A DNA stretch of 64,000 bases from Monosporascus cannonballus (taxonomy: Eukaryota > Ascomycota > Sordariomycetes > Xylariales): NCBI GenBank assembly GCA_004154925.1, contig QJNS01000096.1, forward strand, positions 186,001-250,000, written 5' to 3'. A model generated the notes under the pieces. The model saw only the letters and a program-made list of their open reading frames with translations, did not search any database and was not told the origin of the DNA. Positions 25,301-37,400 of the stretch are shown here, piece after piece; position 1 is the first letter of the stretch, and each line of letters begins with the position of its first letter. A program made the position numbers and the translations under genes.

Positions 25301-26354
25301 ATATCGTCGTTCGAAAACCGGATTTAATATGGCAATTTGGAATTAATCGTTCGATACCTGTTCAGAACCAAGAATAATATAGCTATGTTATCCGGCAGTT
25401 ATACGGTCGAATATCTCTAAATTAAGCTTTTTCGTATCCGCGGATATTAAAACAAAAATAAAATATGGAACTGTTAATATAAAAACTTGTTATTTTTTTA
25501 TTAACTTAATTAATAATATGACCTGGATAATAATTAAGTCGGTTATTAACGAAAAACCTTAAATAATTAAGGATTTTCTAAAGCTTATTTTAATAACGAA
25601 AAAGATATTAAGTTTTCCGAAAACCAGATTATATACCGTATTAACTTATTTTTTCTGTAAAATACGGCCTTACCCGTTAAATATGACGCCTAATATAAGG
25701 CGAATAAACCGACGGCGCAAAGTTTCTATAAGGCTATCGGCCGTATACATAATATTTGTATATAGGTTAATTACGTTTGTATCGGCAAGAAACCGGTAAA
25801 AATATCGGATAAAAATAAACGTTTTACTTTAAAAGGTTAAATATTCGAAAGTTTAAGGTATCGATTTTAAATTTTCGAATATATTACCCGTATTTACCTA
25901 ATTAAAAAAAAATATATTTCGGAATTTATTACGGGCGATTTTAAGCTTTATATATTATTATTTTGGCTTATAAAATTATGTTATTATCGTACTGGCCGGG
26001 GGGGTAAAAGGTTATAATATATATTAATCGAGATTTTAAGTTATTTTTTCATTATAACAATTTTTATTTCGTATTAATTAAAATTATTATTATATTAAAA
26101 AATAAATATTTTAATTTTGCGTTAAATTATATAAGTTAAAATATTAAAAACTTTGTAATTAGCATATATTATTAAAATTATTATTAATGATTTTTATGAA
26201 TTTGTATAATAGCGCACCAAACGGAACGAAAAAATCACTATTTGCTATCAGGTCTTATTTTGGAGGTTTTGTTATTTTTGTAGGTATTACTTTTAAAGGA
26301 GTTTGGCTAATACATTAGATCCCTGACAGATATTTCTTAATCAAAAGCTATAGC

Positions 26355-26390
26355 TGTGGCTACGGCTGCTGCGCCGCAGGCGCAGCCACA
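26355..26390. repeat. GC-rich subterminal palindrome of element A
   Basis: A 36-bp imperfect inverted repeat, TGTGGC...GCCACA, with a GC-rich core 'gctgctgcgccgcaggcgcagc', about 35 bp from the right end. The same block is at 53948-53983 in B and, AT-shifted, at 4504-4530 in C. Such blocks often serve as subterminal transposase-binding or hairpin sites, which is inference here. Confidence 0.7.
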
Positions 26391-26469
26391 ACCTCCAAAA
26401 TGGGGTCCTGATCAAGATGAGGTAACTCGAATAGCCCATTTGCTAGGTCCCTAATTACTCGGATACTGG

Positions 26470-29400
26470 AATAGAATACGAAAAAAAAAGAAATTTTGTC
26501 TTTTTCGTGAAAAGGTTTTTCGACGTTTAGATGTTATAAACGAACGCATTATTTAGCTAAAGAGAAATAATAACAACCTTATAACATCCTTTTAAGCAAC
26601 TTATAAAAAGCTTAAAAACAAAGAGAAAGCTCCCGAGATTAAAAAGCCCCTTCGAGCAAACTAGATTATTTAGCTAAATATTACTAAAGAACCAGAAAAG
26701 GTTCTTAAGCCTTTTAAGCTAGAACATTTCGACGGAACTTCGACCAAGTTATAATTATTCTTAATTTAATACCGAGCATATTTCGGGTATTTTTTTATTC
26801 GACTTGTTATACTTATTATACGAATTAAGTTCGTAATCGGACGATTTATCGGAAATACGGCTATTTAATTTAAGCTCGTTATAAAAAAGTACGTTACCTT
26901 ATTAATCGAAAAACAAAACCAAAAAGCGATACGAATTTATAACGATTACGAATAATTCGAATTAATATTAAGAAAGATTTTCGGAATAATAAACAAAAAA
27001 AAGCCGAAATACAAATTTAATAATTACGATAAAAAAAGATCTGTATTTAGTTATGGCAGTACGTTGATTTAACTAGCAATTAAGCTAAATTAGGGATAAG
27101 AAATATTAATGGCCAAGTTTTTTAACGGCCTGAAAAAAGAAATACAAAAAGAACTTTTTAAGCTTAATCGGCCTAATTACCTGTTAGATTATATTGTTAT
27201 GGTAATTCAGATTAACGATCGATAATACGTATGGCGTATTAAAGGTACTAAGGGAAAAAATAACAGCAAATCTCGATATATGGCTAATATTAACGCTTTT
27301 CGATATAGCAACACTTTTTACGGCATAGAACCAGGACTTATGGAACTAAGAGCCACTTATAGAAAAACCTGGAGCCAGATTAAATGCTATAATCATAACA
27401 AGATGAGACATAAGGTAATATAATATAAGATACCTAAAAACCTCGTCAAAATAACTAAAAACCTGTATCTAAGGAATCATTTAGAAAAAACTAAAAAAAC
27501 GAAGGCAAACCCATTAACATAATTCAGCTTAAGTATATGCCAGGTTTTCCATAGCGAAAAATCTAATAAGGAATGCGAAAAGCCAGAAAGCTGACTTAAT
27601 AAGCATTACGAATACAACAAAAAGTATTATAAGGATAATTACACGAATACCAGAATTGGACAGAAAAAGTTTATCCCGGAACCCTTAATCGATACGACAA
27701 AATGCATATTATATATTGTTAACGATAAGAATATCCCGATTACAAAAAAGGGAAAAAATATATTTACGGACGAATTACTCGTATATATTATAAAGGATTC
27801 GATTTTCTAAATTATATCGGAAATAATAAAAATAATAATTAATGGTATCGATACCTGCGACTTATAACCCCAAAAAATATTTAGCAAATGGCCGAAATAA
27901 AAAGCTAACTCGAAGGAAAATAATGCCCGTAAGAAAACCTTTTTTGTTATTTTCAGTAATATAATTACTAAACCGAAACAAGGTTAATTTAGCGTATAGC
28001 AAAAAAACATTACCAAAAAGTTATTAAGGAAGAAATACGTTAGTTTATAGAAAAATTTTGAAACGATAATTAAAACGATACATGATGAGATATAGTTGCA
28101 AATATAAGAAAATAATTTATTCAATAAGGAAAGAAATTATAATAGAATTAAAAATACCTGATATAATTCGAAGGAATAATACGCCGGCAATAACGACAGA
28201 TACAGCGGCTTAACGCGTTAAACGAAAAAATATAAACGAAATTCGACAAATTCGAATAAGAATTAAAAGAAAAAGATTACCTGTAAAAAAGCCGTAGGAT
28301 GACGAAATCCAGAGGAGTTAAAGAGAATTTCTAAAAAGAGCTTTAAACGCGACGATAGAAGCCGTTAATAATCTTATCACTTAAATATACGAATCGGAAC
28401 GTATTAGTATATCGTAATAGTAGATTACGAAGCTCTGGGCGGAAATTATATTGTACCAAATATGGTTAATATCCTTAAATTACTATAGAGATATAAGTTA
28501 AAACTGTATATAGCGACAAATACCAAAGGTTAGGAATTCGTTTACAATAATGAAAAATTTATATACGAAATTAATTATTTCGAGATTTTTATTTAAGGAC
28601 GATACTAGATAGTTGATTTTGATACCGTTTTATTTGAGAATTACGATATGATATTAGGATTACTATAGATACGCTAGTACCAAATTTTGATTAATAAAAG
28701 GACTAGCGAGATAAGGTTTATTTTATACCTTATTAACAGATAAAAAAAGAAAAAATTAAAATCTTAACATTCGATTAAAAATAGCGACAAATACAAGCAT
28801 AAGAATACGACAGAAATTTTATTACCTAAAAAGATAAGATATAAGAAGAAAAACGGGCATTAAAAAATATAACGTATTATTATCATCATTAGAGAGAAAT
28901 TAAAGTAACTGAATAACGATGTAGAATAACAGTCTCAAAGGTTAAAAGATTTAACCAATTTATTATTATAATATTATAAATATAAGTAGCTTTTTAAAAA
29001 CGAATTCGATACGAAATTATTAGAATATAACAAATAAAATTATAAGATAATCTTTAAAAAAAGATCTTTAACGAAGTTTTATCTTATTTATAATTTAAAT
29101 AAAGACGAATTACGTACTTATAAAGAATATCTGGAAAATCGGTTATAAAAAATAGATTTGACTTTCGAAATTACCAGCAGAATATCTTATATTTTTCGTA
29201 CCCAAAAAAAATAACAAAAATTACGACTTATAGTTGATTATAGATAACTAAAAAATATTATTATTAAAGATCGAATATTATTACCTTTGATTACGGAAAT
29301 AAAAAAACGATTTTACGGAGCTTAATAGTTTATAGTATTCGATCTTAAAGATAAATATAACCTTATTTGAATTAAAAGAAAATACGAATAAAAAATAATC

Positions 29401-31735
29401 TTTAAAACGAAATACGAATTATTTAAGTATTTGATTATATTAATGGGATTTACGAACGTATTAATAACTTTTTAACTGATAGTAAATTATGTATTACGAA
29501 AATATCTTAATATTTTCGTCGTTTGTTATTTCGACGACATTTTTATTTTTTTAAAAACGAAAAAAGCACATGCAGGATACGTTTATAAAGTTTTTTAAGT
29601 TTTACAAAACGTAAGATTATTTGTTAATGTCGAAAAAAGTTAGTTCTATATACAAAAAATAAAATATCTGGAACATATTATTACCTTAGAACATATTAAA
29701 ATGAATTCCAAAAAGATTATTGCAGTTATAGAATAACAGACGCCAATTACAGTTAAGGAAGTACAGGCATTTTTCGGATTCGCCAATTATTACAGGAAAT
29801 TTATTCGAAATTTTAGTAAAATAGTTATATTTTTGATGAACCTTACGAAAAAAGAAAAAAAGTTCAAATGGACGCCAGATACAGAAAAGGCATTTTAGGA
29901 TATTAAGGATACGATTACCAGTAAGCCAGTATTAATTGTGTACAATCCAAACCGCCTTATTAAGCTAAAAACCGATATTTTGGATTATATATTAAGCGTA
30001 ATAATCGAATGGTAAGATAATTAAGGCAAATTATACCTTATTGTATTTTCTCTATATGTTAAGAAAAACAGAACTTATTTACGGTATTCCAGATAAGGAA
30101 TTTATGGCTATTATTATGGCATTCCGAAAGTTTAAATATTTTTTAAAGGGAAATATATATTAGGTTAAGGTTTATACGGATTATTAAAACTTTATCTGAT
30201 TTATTACGACCAGAGAGCTTATAGGACGATAATTAAGATATGCAGAAATATTGGCGAACTTTAACTTTGTTATTATTTATAAAAAGAGTTCAGAAAATAG
30301 CAGAATAAATGCCTTAGATAGGCGATCGGATTTTGAAAAGAAATTGGTCAAAATTAATTATACGGTTTTCGATATTACTATAAAAGGATATTTATACTTA
30401 CGATAAATTACGATAATTCGAGTAGTACCTTTTAATATGTATTAAAGAATTTAACAGTATAACGATAGCTTTCTAAAAAATTCAAAAATAAATAAGATAT
30501 AAGTTCTAGAAAAATATCAGAAGAATTTAGTACGAAATATACACGAATATTAGCTACATGGATATCCAGGAATTTACAAAATCCTAAAACGGTTTTAACT
30601 TACATATTTTTTTTTTCTTAAAATAAAATTAACGGTACAGAAAATTATACGGTAATATAATATTTGCGCCAGAACAAAAACGCAACGACATAAGTTATAC
30701 GAACAGTTATAGTTATTATTAATCGCAAAACGATTATAATATTTAATTATATTCGATTTCATTATTAAATTTTTTATGTCAGAAAATCCAGTTACGGAAA
30801 TATATTACTACAGTATTTTCGTAATCGTCGATCGATTTGCGAAATTTTCCTATTTCTTACTATATTATAAGGATATAAATACCGAATAACTAGCATACAT
30901 TTTTTTTTCAAATATATCTTATATATATATGGATTACTAATAAATGTTATCTTAAGTAAAGGATTAATATTTGTATTAAATTTTTAGCAAGGGCTAATAA
31001 TATAAATCGGCCTAAATTACAAGTGATTTAACGTATTTAAACTTTAAACAAATAAATAAATAAAATAAATAAATCAAACTTTAAAAGTTTATTTACGATA
31101 TTACATTAATTACAAATAAAATAACTGGGTTAAAAAATTGCTAATCGTACAGTTAGGTTATAATACCAATTATTACGAAAATATCAAAATAATATTAGCG
31201 AACGCAAATTTTAGTTTTATTTTAAAAATTTACAGAAAAATACGCGACGACGGTCCAATTAATATCAAAATAATCCTTATGTTAAAATAATTATAATAAC
31301 GGTACCAAAAAAATAAAAACGGAATTAAAATTCGTACGTAACCAAATAAACAAATATTATAACTAAAAAAGGTTAAAATGATTAATTTTCGAAAAAAGAG
31401 AAATAGTTTTTTTCGCTATAAGACATATTTAAACAAAACGACTTAGCAAAAGATTTGATTTCAAATATATCGGTTCATATAAAATTGTCAAACAAATCTC
31501 AGAAAATATTTATTAATTAAAACCTTTACCAAAAGTTAAATTTCATTTAATTATTTACGTAGTGTTATTCGAATTAACAACGGATATAATTAAAATACAT
31601 ACGGCATAAGATAATATAAAAATAAAAAACAAATAAATATACGAAATAAAAAAACTTTCGGTTTGGGAAAATAAAATAAATTTACTTAGTACTTAATTAA
31701 ATAAAAGAAATACCCGGATTCCGAAAATACCTAGG
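26470..31735 (+). pseudogene. G1 copy 1 gag-pol pseudogene (chromovirus type)
   Basis: Domains on the plus strand in order. Gag starts at about 26470 with PFKLEHFDGTS at about 26715. A zinc knuckle lies at about 27385-27445 (KCYNHNKMRHKV). The protease region is at about 28410-28720 (VDYEALGGNYIVPN, with D-S-G decayed). RT is at about 29215-29640 (FDLKDKYNLI with the catalytic Asp; CYFDDIFIF, the YxDD box). RNase H is at about 29900-30350. The integrase zinc-binding part is at about 30555-30680 (H..PGI.K.LKR, CARTK) and its core at about 30755-31000 (DFI..F.MSENPV, VIVDRFAKFSYF). A chromodomain-like C-terminus is at about 31600-31735 (K..YPDSENT), cut by S1. Many TAG/TAA stops fit RIP. It would encode the usual particle, RT and integrase, with chromodomain targeting to heterochromatin. 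Confidence 0.85.
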
Positions 31736-31812
31736 TGTTATGGCTGCACCATGCCATTACGCCACCAGGGCAAAAGATCAGTGGAATGATCGCAATTGTG
31801 GCAATCATCCTA

Positions 31813-33315
31813 GTTAGGCGTTAGTCAAAATAAATGGCGCACCCAACCGCCCCACCCTCCAAAATTCCATTCAATTTGCATATAGCTTAAGAGATAGCAA
31901 GGGTTATTTGAGACACGATTGCGATGAAGCCTTTAAAAATACTTTATATGATAAATTTAGGCGTTGATTTAATGGGCTATATGTTGTCCTCTGCCAAGAA
32001 TTATATCTCTCCACCGTTGTACCATGGATTTGAATATAGCTTTTTGCTGCCCTTTATTTATTATATCCCACCCTTTTTCAGCTAGCCTTATAAGCTGCCG
32101 CGTATTGATATAAGGGTTATTCGTAATATGGGATTTGATTTTTTTAATGGTACTTTCGATCGGGTTCGTTTCGGGGTTATCGTAAACGTTTTGGATGGCG
32201 ATATAGCCTTTGTTTTGGAACTACTGCTTAGTAGCTTTTGACGTATGGCTTATATCGCTATCCTGCCATATGATTAGGTCCTTACGGCCGAAGTGAAGCT
32301 TTGCAAAAGCTATCGCCCGATCCATGATCTCGATATATTTCGAAAAAATTATTTTCCTATGGGGGTTTTTAATTTCGTACCAAAAGAAAGGTAATCGCCA
32401 GTTATCTGCGGTTATTAATCCTACAGCGTAACAGGCCTTTTGTTCGTGATGTTTAAGGGGAGGATCGTAATAAAATATTTGCTAAAGGCGTTGTTCCTAC
32501 CGGCGTTATCCCCGATCCATAGTAGCGTTAGATTTAACGACGGTTTACTACGCGTTATAATCCTTAGCCTTTTTTTTGACGTTATCCCTGCTTTCTCTTT
32601 TAAAGCCGAAATGTATTTTATTTTTGGAAACGAGCCTTGCGAGGAAATCTGGGTTTTCCTAATAACTACCGGTTAGCTTCCGCTGGGCTTGTTTTACCCG
32701 GTAATTTTTGGTGGAATTATTGAGCCTAGGTTTTTTCGTTTCGAAACGAGTATAAATTCTTAACGGCTTAAGGGCCCTTTTGAAAGTACTTATAAAATAT
32801 TAAGGATTCGTTCCGGCCTTTTTTGCGAAAGCCTGTTACCTTAGCCGGTGGTTATTCTAAGGATTAGATATATAGTGATAAAAGTGATTAATAAGCTCGA
32901 TTTGTACTTCGTCGAATTTACGTTTCCTTTTTTTTTTCGACTTGAGGTAATATATTAGGATCATTTTTTTTATTTAACGCCTCCCTGTAGTCTCGGGAAT
33001 GTCGAATATCCTGAAGAGTTGGCAATTTGAAGCGCCGATATTGGGGGTGTTATTAAGCTTTTTGGCCTTCTTAAGCTTGGCTTTAGCCGTATTATTGGCG
33101 GTATTTATTAGCGTTCAAAAACGAAAGAGAAATTAAAGAATTAGAGTGGGAAAAAATTTACCGTAATCGCGATATATCGCTTTTTATGATAATGTAAAAA
33201 GATTATATGATCGTTATTGATGTTGTTAAATTACGAAGGTTTGAAATTATTATGATTTAGGTGTATTTGGAGGCTAGTTGGTGTAAGTGCGCCATTTATT
33301 TTGACTAGCGCCTGC
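31813..33315 (-). mobile_element. Mar1, Tc1/mariner element, 1503 bp
   Basis: Inverted ends GTTAGGCGTTAGTCAAAAT / GCAGGCGCTAGTCAAAAT (reverse complement of the right end) followed by a shared AAATGGCGCAC. The TA target is duplicated (31811-31812 and 33316-33317), as for all Tc1/mariner elements. The undisturbed S1 copy at 6511-6642 shows a single TA at this point. It is much richer in G+C than the surroundings. Confidence 0.93.
31930..32960 (-). pseudogene. Mar1 Tc1/mariner transposase pseudogene
   Basis: Minus-strand reading. The C-terminal half is nearly intact: MDRAIAFAKLHFGRKDLIIW near 32323-32264, then QDSDISHTSKATKQ near 32263 (second catalytic Asp region), GYIAIQNVYDNPETNPIEST near 32196-32130 (third catalytic acid of the DDE triad, 'NPIE' context), then KKGWDI and QRWRDIILGRGQH. 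The N-terminal half keeps KKAKDYNTR and KRESRDNVKKK words but has stops and probably frameshifts. Family length is about 340-350 residues, which fits the span. It would cut and paste the element at TA sites. Inactive here because of stops. Confidence 0.85.
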
Positions 33316-33387
33316 TAGTGTTTATAGCCGTATAAGAGCTGTCACGGTGGACAAGGCCGTAACACTAGGAACTTATTAAAAACTTTA

Positions 33388-33690
33388 TTAACGCCTAACG
33401 CCTATTAAAAAGTTTTTACCAATAACGCCGAAATTAGTAAGATCGAAAATCCCTTAATTAATAAATAACTAGTCGATAAATTCCAGATTGGACCAGTTGA
33501 AAAGTAGTATAGCCTTTGCCGAAATAACTTTGGCGGCCTTTAATTCGGCCTATTTTTCTTAACGTTCCAACTTATTTAATTTTTCTAAAAACCAAAGCTC
33601 GTAAAATAATATACGTATTATACGATTGGCTTATAATTTCTTTTATTTTTGAAACTGACGAACTTTGGCCTACGTTTACTTTATTTCTTT
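33388..33690 (-). pseudogene. Antisense frame beside the G1 3' LTR (copy 1)
   Basis: Opposite to gag-pol and tail-to-tail with it. Minus-strand words KLNKLERQEK, AELKAAKVISAKA, FINQGIFDL and GKNFLIGVRR are followed by a TAA at 33388-33390. G1 copy 2 has the same frame ending at the same RR-stop (44242-44244). It is rich in K, E and Q, so coiled coil is likely. Three in-frame TAA/TAG are at CAA/CAG-like positions. I do not recognise the family. Confidence 0.45.
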
Positions 33691-34037
33691 TTTAGGTTTT
33701 TCGAATTTTATTTTAATTTTAAAATAATTAGAAATAAGCTTTTCGAATTAAAAATAAAAAAAATAGTTAATGTCGTAAATTTTCTAATTTCGCGCCATAT
33801 ATTCTTTATATCGAGAAGAATTCGATAAAAATATACGACAAAATATTAAACTGCAATAAGCATAATACGAATATATAAGCATATTTACAGTTCGAAAAGT
33901 AATAAATTTAAACAAATTATTCCGTTTTTTGTTTTTCGGTTAATCGGTTTTTTAATACGACCCGATATAATAATAAAAGAAAACTTACGAAAAAAAAAAG
34001 AAATCTGCGAAACGAAAATTATGAAAAAGGAAAATCG

Positions 34038-34407
34038 TATTATAACTTAATAAGTTACAGCCTTAGAAAACGGTCGCAACAAAAAAATAACTAAGCCATA
34101 TAAGTCGAATTACGTAATTGCTCGACAAAATCGATCGTAAAGCCTATAAAGCCGAGCTCGACAAGATCGATCATAAAGCCCATAAAGCCCGGCTCGACAG
34201 AATGAGAAAATCAAGTATATATACGCTTATTATTTCTATAATCTAAATAACTTTAGCTTGCAATAACAATTCGTTATCCAAGGCACCCTTAATATTACGA
34301 GATGTAATACGTTACTATATTTATTGCTTAGATTTCCACAATACTCCTGTTAACATAAACCCGTACGACTAAGGTTTAATAGTTGGTTAAACCCCCTAGC
34401 CGTCACA
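34038..34407 (+). repeat. G1 3' LTR, copy 1
   Basis: 370 bp, tattataacttaataag to accccctagccgtcaca. A purine-rich stretch (gaaaaaggaaaa, about 34022-34035) sits just outside, as a polypurine tract should. The last bases keep CACA while the 5' LTR has TATA, showing separate RIP of the two LTRs. Confidence 0.88.
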
Positions 34408-37400
34408 ATATTGAATTTAGATTTGAGTGACAATAAAAGTAAATCCAAGAAAGTTGAGCTTTTCAGCATATTATATATTTTTCGCTAGATTAATTCGAAT
34501 ATTTATCTTATTTAAAACTTCGAATATTTAAGCGATTTACTTTTTATATTTCTCTACGTTTTCTTAATAAATAAGTATATCGTCGAGGTACTTAAATATA
34601 AAGTTATCTAGAAATTTTCTAATAGTAATTATAATTAATTGTTAGAAATTTATAGGAGTATTTGTAAGTTCTATAGATATATTCGATATTTATAATATTT
34701 ATATATCGTTTTCAATAGAGTTTTCTATTTTTTTGGTTAGTTATTTTAATTCGATAATAGCCGTTTCAAAAGTCCAATACGGTAAACTATTCCGCTTTAT
34801 TAACGCTTTTTAATATATTTATAAAAGTGAATAACTAGCCGTTTTTAATAATATTATTATTTAGTTATTTATAATTAACTATACGCTAATCAATAAGATT
34901 TTTATTTTAATCAATATTTTGTTTATTCTCTTTATATTCCAGTATTATAAGTATTAAATAATCTGCTAATAATAACAAAAGTTGAATTTATATTTTTTAA
35001 AAATTTAATTATATATTTCTAATAATACCTTTAAGTTTTCGAAGTTTATATAGTATATTTTGTACAATTTAAAATAATATCTTTTTGATAAGTATTTTGT
35101 GGTCCTATTAACCGTATAGTAATAACTTATAATCTCTTTTATTTTTTTAATAATTTTTGAATTTGCGTTGTTTTAAAGGTAATATAACAGTTTGGTTTAA
35201 AATTTGTACTTGCTTAATTATGTAATAAATCTTATTAAAAAAGTTTTCGAATATTATTTTATTTTTCCAAAGAAATATTTAGCTTTTTTAATTAATTCGT
35301 AAATTATTAAAACGGAATTGAGATATTTTTTAAAAAAAATATCATATCTTACAATATTCGTTATATTTAGTAAAACTTAGTTTTAATATTTTTAAATTTA
35401 GACGGATAATTTCTTAATTTTTCGCAATATTTATTTATTTCGTATTTAAATATCTTTTCGTTTATTAAAAGTGATTTATAAGATTTTAAGTTATATCTTT
35501 AAATGATTTCATTTTTTATTATCGGAAAAATACAATCATTATTTATTTCTAAATTAATTATAATTTTAAATATTTGATTTTTATGTTAAAATGGAATTTT
35601 AATTTAATAACGTATTTTTTGGCCTTATGTAAAGGTTTATATTCACGGGCTTTTCGATATTTAGTTTTGAGGGCCTTCGATATTTTTAATTAACTTAATT
35701 TGCTTACAAATAGACGTTTTTATTTTCGAGACTTTTTAGAAATATACTTAGTGTAATAGTTATTCATATATTTGTATTATTAATTTTTACCTAATTAGTA
35801 ATCGATAAAAACAGTCCTTTTTTAATACGAATTTTAATTCGATACTTTTTAGGTTATAAAATTGAAAATGTATATGTTTCAAAAAAAGTGTTTTTATATT
35901 CAGGAATTCGTATTAGATGTAAAATATCGAAAAGTAATATTAGTATTTTTCCGATATGGCTTTTCAATTTCGTTTTAAATTAGAATGTAAATAATAAAAT
36001 CTGAGATATTTAACCTATTCAGGGGTTCTTATATATTTGCATTCGATATTAAATTCGATAACTATTTTTTGTGTTATTTTAACTAAACATTATTATTAAT
36101 TTTTCGTTTTAAAATAAATAAAATAATGAGTAAAGTAATAAGTTATAAAATGTAGTAAATTATGGAGATTTATTAAAGATTTTTTAAGTATATTATATAT
36201 TTTAAAAATTTGTATAACTTTAATGATAATTATTTATAGTTATTTATATCTGGTCGAAATTGGTCGAATTTGTCGTATAGTTCGCATTACGGTATATCGA
36301 AATAACAAAAGCATTTTAACTTTATAATTATTTTGAAAGCCGTTTATTCTAAATGGTATTTCTCGGTTTTAATCTTAGAATTCTAGTATATGAAATAATT
36401 TTTATATATTAGTATATTGCTCTAGATTTAAGTAGTTATGGCAATAATGAACTCTGTCTAAAACAGTGTCAGATTAACTTTTCTTTCTTTTTTTTACCTT
36501 ATTATTTGTTTTTTATTTAGTTATTTTAGCTTTTTTTGGAGTTAAGAAACTTTTTTCTTAGAATTTCTTTTTATTACAGAACGATATTCGTTTTTACAAT
36601 GTCTTTTTTTTTGTTATAATTAGAATATTTTATATTTGACCTTTTTTGAAGCTTTTTAAAGTGATATTTATTTTTTTTAAAAAAATTTGCCGTTATTTCT
36701 TTTAATTCGACTATTAAACCTTTCGTCCTTATTTCGTTTGCCGCTTCCTTTCTTTCCAAACACCGATTAAAAATATGTCGGTTGGCGATAATAATTTTGT
36801 CAGTATATTTTTAAAAAAAATTATTTCTAGGTTTCATATATAGTTTATTTTTAAGCTAAGATTTTTAGCTATTTTAATCAGGATAAAATAACGCATTTTT
36901 ATTAAATTTAAAATTACCGTTAAACAATTAAATTTAATTGAACATTTAACTATTAACCTAATATAATAAAAAAATAATCTTTTTAATTACATATTAATTT
37001 TCTAGTTAAATTTTCAAACAAGATTTGCATTTCTTTTTCGAAATACTGATATTTATTAAATATATAATTTATTATATCCGAAACATTGTTAAGGTAATCT
37101 TGTAGATAATTCTTTATAATGAGTTCGAATTACGAAAAAACCTTTCGAGCAAATAGCAGTAAAATAGCTATTACTTATTAATAATTTTCTGTTAAGAAAT
37201 TCTTATAAATTTTTAGGTGAAATCTGGCCTAGACTAGAAATCCTTTTACGTCCGTAATTTTAATATGGGGTTTTGAAAATATTAGCTTATAATTCTTAAC
37301 GTTTAGTATTTCGTTGTAATTAAGAAGTAAAACAATTTTTTTTATAATTGATTTGTGCTAAATAATAATAATGTCAAAGTTTTTCCATATATTTGTTTTA

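Larger units (their letters stand above)
23515..26425. mobile_element. TIR element A, 2.9 kb, in G1 copy 1
   Basis: Termini are TTACCTCAGCTAGCTCAG at the left and the reverse complement of TTACCTCATCTTGATCAG at the right, with a perfect 8-bp duplication CTCGAATA (23507-23514 and 26426-26433). It aligns inverted with element B: A 25079-25290 with B 63030-63250, and A 25300-26425 with B 53913-55050. About 8 kb of B (55051-63037) is absent, so A is an internally deleted or shorter form. The G1 leader is continuous across it. Confidence 0.92.
31736..33364 (+). repeat. Solo LTR S1 interrupted by Mar1
   Basis: TGTTATGGCTGCACC... begins at 31736 and ...GGCCGTAACA ends at 33364, with a perfect duplication CTAGG (31731-31735, 33365-33369). 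Without Mar1 it is about 124 bp. The G1 copy 2 body near 44265 has the empty site. It lies at the end of the G1 chromodomain frame. The LTR sequence is almost free of RIP changes. Confidence 0.92.
23062..34407 (+). mobile_element. G1 Ty3/gypsy element copy 1, plus strand
   Basis: Two LTRs (23062-23432, 34038-34407) surround a gag-pol body on the plus strand. It is interrupted by TIR element A and by S1 with Mar1. Flanking 5-mers attct and atatt agree only in part, so the duplication is imperfect. The G2 pol reading continues on both sides, proving insertion into G2. Net length without nested insertions is about 6.8 kb, like copy 2 (43208-51525 without Mar2). Confidence 0.88.

Noticed and set aside
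25079..25327. 82-codon open stretch in element A
   Set aside because: The frame one base over is the one conserved with B (ENKDIIDGTYGVYRKLFPG), so this one is a shadow of the better frame.
26355..26390. Helitron 3' hairpin
   Set aside because: The element has terminal inverted repeats and an 8-bp duplication; Helitrons have neither and end in CTRR.
32440..32676. 78-codon plus-strand open stretch in Mar1
   Set aside because: The Mar1 transposase reads on the minus strand across this segment.
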